DNA of 64,000 bases from Todiramphus chloris collaris (lineage: Eukaryota > Chordata > Aves > Coraciiformes > Alcedinidae). Shown here one piece after another: positions 59,335 through 64,000 of this stretch (position 1 is the stretch's first letter; every line of letters starts with the position of its first letter). The stretch covers positions 6,869,577 through 6,933,576 of the forward strand of contig JANVCC010000076.1 of the NCBI GenBank assembly GCA_025345505.1. The letters run 5' to 3'. The position numbers and the translations under genes are program-made. The notes beneath the pieces were generated by a model. It was given only the letters and a program-made list of their open reading frames with translations, was not told the origin of the DNA and did no database searches.

Positions 59335-59815
59335 CAGCCAGTTACAGATGGCATTACTCAAGTGATGCTGCTGGAGTTGATTTAACATCTTCATTAATGA
59401 CTTGAACGGTGGGCTAGGATGCACTGCCAGCACCAGCAAGTCCACCAATGGCACTGAATTGAGGGTGGTAAACTGAGGAGCAGGACTACCATTTAGAAGG
59501 TTCTCAAACATCTGGAGGTTCAGGTAAAATGTGAAATCCTGTGTTTAGGACAGAATAATCCAATGCAACCATACAATCTGGATAGATACTGGTTCTGGAG
59601 AAACAGAGCTGGTGGCAGACAACCAGTTGAACATGAGTCAGGATTGTGCCCTTGTAGTGGTGAAGTGTAAGGGGTGGTGTAGTCTAACGCCCAGGGGATT
59701 CATTGATAAGGGCATAACCAGCAAGTGGAGAAAAGTAATCATTGCACTCTACTAAGTAATTATGAGACTGAATCTGAAATATTATGTCCAGTTTTACACC
59801 CTAATAAAAAGATGT
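59335..59815 (+). mobile_element. Old CR1 LINE, reverse-transcriptase part
   Basis: The CR1 continues with 'ttaacatcttcattaatgac' (F-N-I-F-I-N-D, about 59379-59401), then a motif C position where relatives have F-A-D-D but this copy reads S-T-N-G (about 59440-59452), then blocks for Q-C-A-L-V, 'ataaccagcaagtggagaaa' and 'gcactctac' (L-Y). It ends before the R-P-H block is complete (about 59815), with no 3'UTR. It probably belongs to the same element as 58455-59030. Confidence 0.7.
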
Positions 59816-60179
59816 TATTTTTCTCTTATAAGATTAATTCGCAATTTTACTGTTTGATTTTAATTAAATCATTTGTCATCTCAAACATGTTCTAGCAAGT
59901 ATTCTACCATTTTGTGGAAATAACCTGTGATTCCAACAAGAGATAAAATTAGTCTCTATATTGATTATATGATTTATCTTAGAATTGTATGAAAACTTAG
60001 TTTGGCAAGGACTGTTGGAAATCAAGACAGGTTCTTCTGTTCATTAACCTGGTACTCTGCTGTTGTATATGTTGCAACATATAAATTATATCACTATTTG
60101 TTATATTTCATCTCAAAAAGTATAATTTAGGATTTTGCCCTTATAATAATGAATAAAGACTGTGAATATAGAGAATCAA

Positions 60180-60850
60180 ATCTCTTGGGATTAAGGAGCT
60201 TTGTATAACATTAGGTGTATTTATTCATGGGTACTTCATGTTCATTTGTTCTATTAGTATCACTCTCCTGAAATCTAAATAACTACTTCATGGTGTTTAC
60301 TATGTTATATTTATGGACAGTAATTTTTTGCCCTTCATTCTATCAACCTTTGTTTTGCCAGGCTAAACAAACAGTATTCTTCCAGTTACCCCTTCTGTAG
60401 CAGTTTCTACTTTCTTCTGATCATTTTAGGAGTCATGCCCCTTACCTGTTTTATTTAGAATTTACCATTCTTTACTAGAGCTGATAGGAGCTTAAAATAA
60501 AGTTTTACCAGTGACTTTTGCAGTACTATTAAAACTTCTGATTGAAATATTTTCACCAGTACACCTAAGATTTGTTTTAATCTTTTCACCATATTATACT
60601 AGCAGCTCAGCATCATCTATACATTGAAAAGTACGATGTAGCCCTTTTCTCCCACCTGATGAGACAATTTATTTACCAGGTATGCTGCCTTATTTCTGTA
60701 TAACTGAATTCTACTCCAGATCTTATACTTCCAGGTTACTTGTTGTTTCCTCTGTGAAATTCAGTTCATCTCACATGGGTGATGCCATCAATACATTTTA
60801 TCAATATTATCCTATTCTTAGTGCTGTAGTTTGTAAGTGAAATTATATAA
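60180..60850 (-). mobile_element. Ancient CR1-type LINE remnant
   Basis: Reading the minus strand, ordered blocks of an old CR1 lineage appear. The plus-strand stretch near 60510-60545 gives, in reverse, a 'tactgcaaaagtcactggta' block (L-T-S-x-V-T-G-like position before R-P). Near 60340-60375 the reverse reads 'tttagcctggcaaaac' (L-F-S-L-A-K). Near 60290-60325 it reads 'actgtccataaatataacat', and near 60200-60270 'ggagagtgatactaatagaa' and 'cccatgaataaatac', resembling the block downstream of the R-G block in L3/CR1-like elements. Divergence is very high and no frame persists. Confidence 0.5.
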
Positions 60851-60854
60851 AATA

Positions 60855-62178
60855 CAAAATTACAGGCTAATCACTCCAAGGATTATCAGGATATTTTGCA
60901 TCCTTTTTTTTATAGTCTGTCTCTGATGATAAAATCTCCCCCTATCTCTCAGTTCGTCTACAATCCCAATCTTCCCCCATCCCACAGATTTAGTATAACA
61001 TTATAAACATTTGTTTACTGAAGCGCTGATAGATAATATTCATGTTACTGACTCAGTATGAAAATTCAGGATTAGTAAAAGCTGTTTAGATCTATTTTTG
61101 CTGACCCAAATAATTAAAAATAATTCTAATACCAACTGTGTCTAACACTTTGAGTCTAGGGGAGCATGTTAATGGCGGGCAACCCACATAACAACTTTTT
61201 TCCTCCATTCACTCATTTTTTGAATTAATGGGGGAAAGGAAGTGTGACACAAAATAGAATGATGACCCTTAACTAAAAATACCTTTGAAGCATGTTTCAT
61301 TTAAACTCTTTCATTATTCCACATCACCTCTGAGAGTAACAAAGAAATTGGCAGGAGTCCAAATCTAAAAATAGTGATTGGATACTGGATGCAAAGCTTC
61401 CATTTGAATTATTAATTACTAAAATTAATAAAGAATCTTAAAAGCAGTAATTAAGTCAATTCAAACTCCTCCAGATCTTTGCTGGATAAACTCAAGCTCC
61501 TTTCTCTTAATCACTTGTGCTTCATTCAGAGGCTTTATATAATACAGCAAGTATTTTTTTTTCCTTTCAAAAACCTGGACCATGTTGAACAGGTTTCTTA
61601 TATTCATAATGGATTAGACCTAACAGTTTTCTTTTTTTTTTCTTTTTTTTTTTTTTCCCCCTGAAAATTCTTGCTATGTTTGGTTTTCTCGAAGCAACAG
61701 TCTGAAGCATGTTCTTTTAGAGCAAAATTTGGTTAACTACTTTTTGAGAAGCTCAAATTAACTCTTATGGCACTTAAAAAAGCTGAAAACAAATCTCAGA
61801 GCTGGGCAAATAAGGATGTCAGAAGGAATAAAGAAGTATGCAGAAGTACTGTGCTAGGGTGAAAACCATATGAATTTTACAGGAAACAACTGGACAAGTG
61901 AAACAGGTAATAGGTTCTGTGTGTTAGTGTTAATTAATTGCTGGTAATACTCAAAACAGGCAAATGTTCTGAAAGCTTTCATTTTCCAGCCTCCTGAACA
62001 TGGCTATAATATTAATCCAGAATATGGCTACCTGTTCGGCTCAAGATCAGAAAACAGATAGTATATTGGACGAAATTCCTAGTGTCATCCATACTACCTT
62101 GTAGTTCAACAGGAGTTTATTCTGTTCCTCTGAATTCACATGTGACTTTAGTGAAAGTAGGAATCATCATTCTAATTT
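60855..62178. other. Non-coding DNA, no gene recognised
   Basis: AT-rich sequence with T-rich runs at 61549-61563 and 61630-61656. No coding homology, no confident repeat. Confidence 0.55.
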
Positions 62179-62181
62179 TTA

Positions 62182-62515
62182 TCACAGAATGGGCCAGGTT
62201 GGAAGGGAACTCAAAAGATCATCTTTGTCCAGTCTTTCCTGGAAGAGGAGCCTCTTATCTATCACTCTGTCCAGTTAAGTTTTGAAAACTTGTAGTGATG
62301 GGGACTCCACCATGTCCCTGGGGAGCCTGTTCCAGTGATTGGTTGTTCTTACTGTAAAAAATTTCTTTTGAATATCAAGATGAAAACTCTCCCAGTACAA
62401 CCTGAATCCATTGTCTCTTGTCCTCTCTATGAAGTTTCTTGTGAAAAGAGAGCCTCTGTCCTCCTTGGAGCTGCCATGTAAGTACTGAAAAAGGAGGTTC
62501 CCCCCTTTTTTAACA
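62182..62515 (-). mobile_element. CR1 LINE, 3' fragment (diverged)
   Basis: The plus strand starts 'atcacagaatgggccaggtt' and 'ggaagggaactcaaaagatc', the reverse complement of a CR1 3' end. It continues with 'gggactccaccatgtccctg', 'gagcctgttccagtgattgg' (the W-N-R-L-P block), 'tacaacctgaatccattgtc' and 'agctgccatgtaagtactga' (the Q-Y-L-H region). Similarity fades at about 62515. More decayed than the 13-kb copy, with many substitutions and frameshifts. Confidence 0.9.
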
Positions 62516-62519
62516 CGTG

Positions 62520-63720
62520 GTCAGACATCACCCAGTGGGAGAAGTTGGACTTTATAATTCAATTTGTATTCTGAAATTATTTGTAAAAACAGTGGTTAAT
62601 TCAAAGTTATTTCTTATTAAACTATTGCAAGAATAACCAAGGATCAATGTATTGCTGCATTGCTCTTGCATTGCACTAACTCTATGCTATATTTTTTAAC
62701 GAGCTTTCATGCATCCAATTTTTGTGGTTTGAAAAAACCTCAGTGATGGAGATAATGACCAAAAATGTGTGCCATGTGTCATATCTATAGATGTTATATG
62801 TAAAGAAGTTTGGATGTTTCATTTCAAAACATGTCAGTATGTAAGGAGTGCCTTTTAGTGTTTTAAATATCCACTGGAATAAGGAGGTTTGCAACTTCTA
62901 TAGATCTTAACTATTGTTTCTAATATTATAGGTGGGTAGCCTAACCATTGTTGGCTATTTGGGTTTAAGTGAGTCCTGTCACACATTTTTCAGTGAAAAA
63001 TGCATTCAGCATGTAAAATGTATTGATGCAGTCCAGGACAAATAAAGTAACCCTTAAATATCCTAAAACTATTCTGTCATCAGAAAAATATTTCTACCTG
63101 TTTTCTTATCATGCTACTTATTATTCTAATAGATACCTTAAAAGATTGTTATTTAGAACATGCAATTCAAATTGTCTATGCATGCTCTGCATGCCTTTGT
63201 GATTGCATGGGTACTGTAACAGATAGGCAAAATGCCATATTGCAGTGCAGGGAGTAACAGAACAAAAAAAAAGCACTATGAGTCCTAATACTCAGGTATA
63301 TGAAGTTCAAGTTATGTATTGAATTCACACCCCTTTTGTAGAGTCTCTAACCATAAAATACATAACACCTGGAGGGGGAAAGAATACAAGAGAGTTTATC
63401 AACATTTACCCTGGTGTCAAAAAGATTTTATAAGGTTTTATCACCATTTAAATTTTCAGAAAAATCCTTTTCAATTATTATGCTGCTAGTGTCAAAGAGC
63501 AAAATATGAGAAACTGGATTATTACTATGTCATCATCAGATTAGTTTAGATGTTTAATATAAAAATATCCACTTATATTACATTTTCGCTTCCCCCCTCC
63601 CTTCCCATTTAATCTCATCTCTAAGAGTAAATAAAATAAAGATTATTTGCATCTCACTTCTGAAAGCACTCTGCAAACATAATTTCTCTCTATTTAGAGT
63701 GAAATGAGATCATCCAAATG
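62520..63720. other. Non-coding DNA, nothing recognised
   Basis: AT-rich sequence between a CR1 and the LTR that runs off the window. No gene, no tandem repeat of note. Confidence 0.55.
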
Positions 63721-63726
63721 CTTCAC

Positions 63727-64000
63727 TGTCATGGTTTAGGATCAGGGCGGCCCCTTAGACCTATAACAGATGCTCTCTGTTAAGCACCCTCCCTCCCCAG
63801 AGGGGAAGAGAAAGGGAATAAGGGAGAGAGACCTACCAATTAGAAAAGGAAAATAGAACAATTAAACTAATGAAAATTATATTAACAATAAAACAATAAA
63901 CATGGAAAATATACAAATATATACAAAACCAGTATCAAATCCAACCTCCCTGATGGTAATTCCATCACTGTCACCACTGATGCTGTGGAGCAGGCACCGG
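63727..64000 (-). mobile_element. Second copy of the ERVL-type LTR, cut by window end
   Basis: Begins TGTCATGGTTTAGG at 63727 and reads 'gatcagggcggccccttaga', 'ccctccctccccagagggga', 'ataagggagagagacctacc', then 'ccagtatcaaatccaacctc' and 'gatggtaattccatcactgt', collinear with 42638-42900. Compared with that copy, an A-rich internal region differs (here 'aacaataaaacaataaaca' in place of an A18 run). Orientation is minus, so the visible part is the LTR 3' end. Because it is truncated by the window, whether it is solo or belongs to a provirus beyond 64000 cannot be seen. Confidence 0.9.

Noticed and set aside
42638..64000. A 21-kb provirus bounded by the two LTRs
   Set aside because: The left LTR has its own flanking 5-bp duplication, the interval holds CR1 copies of other ages and no retroviral genes are visible. 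Independent insertions fit better.
1..64000. CRISPR arrays, operons, ribosome binding sites, tRNA and rRNA genes
   Set aside because: The sequence is vertebrate nuclear DNA. No regularly spaced direct repeats with unique spacers, no cloverleaf-forming tRNA and no rRNA similarity were seen.

Overview
This is a window of AT-rich vertebrate nuclear DNA, almost certainly from a bird. The evidence is many CR1 (chicken-repeat-1) LINE copies with the characteristic 3' ends (TTCCAACC followed by ATTCTATGATT-type short repeats) and ERVL-type long terminal repeats of the kind found in avian genomes. I see no host protein-coding gene, rRNA, tRNA or CRISPR array. All convincing protein homology belongs to decayed CR1 reverse transcriptases. 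The rest looks like intergenic or deep-intronic sequence with homopolymer and short tandem tracts.

Layout. 1-10.7 kb: AT-rich DNA with simple tracts and one faint minus-strand CR1-like remnant (about 8.6-8.8 kb). 10.7-14.1 kb: a repeat cluster with a very old plus-strand CR1 (about 10.69-11.70 kb), the 3' end of another old copy (about 12.61-12.83 kb), and a nested pair in which a younger minus-strand CR1 (12954-13900) split a plus-strand CR1 (12843-12952 and 13898-14110). 19.98-22.8 kb: one minus and one plus CR1. 24.4-24.7 kb: a fragment of an ERVL-type LTR. 25.6-26.2 kb: an unidentified G-rich block. 27.0-33.4 kb: CR1 fragments at 27.0, 29.5 and 33.0 kb, with two stretches that look like candidate conserved non-coding DNA (30.3-30.6 and 32.4-32.7 kb). 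34.4 kb: extreme poly-G and poly-T runs. 36.55-37.57, 41.33-41.87 and 48.27-48.49 kb: plus-strand CR1 copies. 42.64-43.43 kb: a solo LTR with a 5-bp target duplication. The same LTR family appears again at 63.73 kb and runs off the window. 58.45-62.5 kb: an old plus-strand CR1 mosaic, an ancient minus-strand CR1-like stretch and a minus-strand CR1 3' end.

Nothing here works together as a pathway. The interest is historical: at least two age classes of CR1 (ancient amniote-like and bird-typical), several distinguishable bird CR1 subfamilies, a nested insertion that gives relative ages, loss of reverse-transcriptase catalytic aspartates in individual copies, and solo-LTR formation. I did not find a convincing undescribed biological system. 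The best candidates for unexplained function are the non-repetitive stretches near 30.4, 32.5 and 56.6-57.1 kb, and the G-rich block at 25.6-26.2 kb. All identifications come from reading the sequence and from memory of family consensus features. No alignment was run, so boundaries are approximate (about 5-30 bp for young copies, 50 bp or more for old ones).
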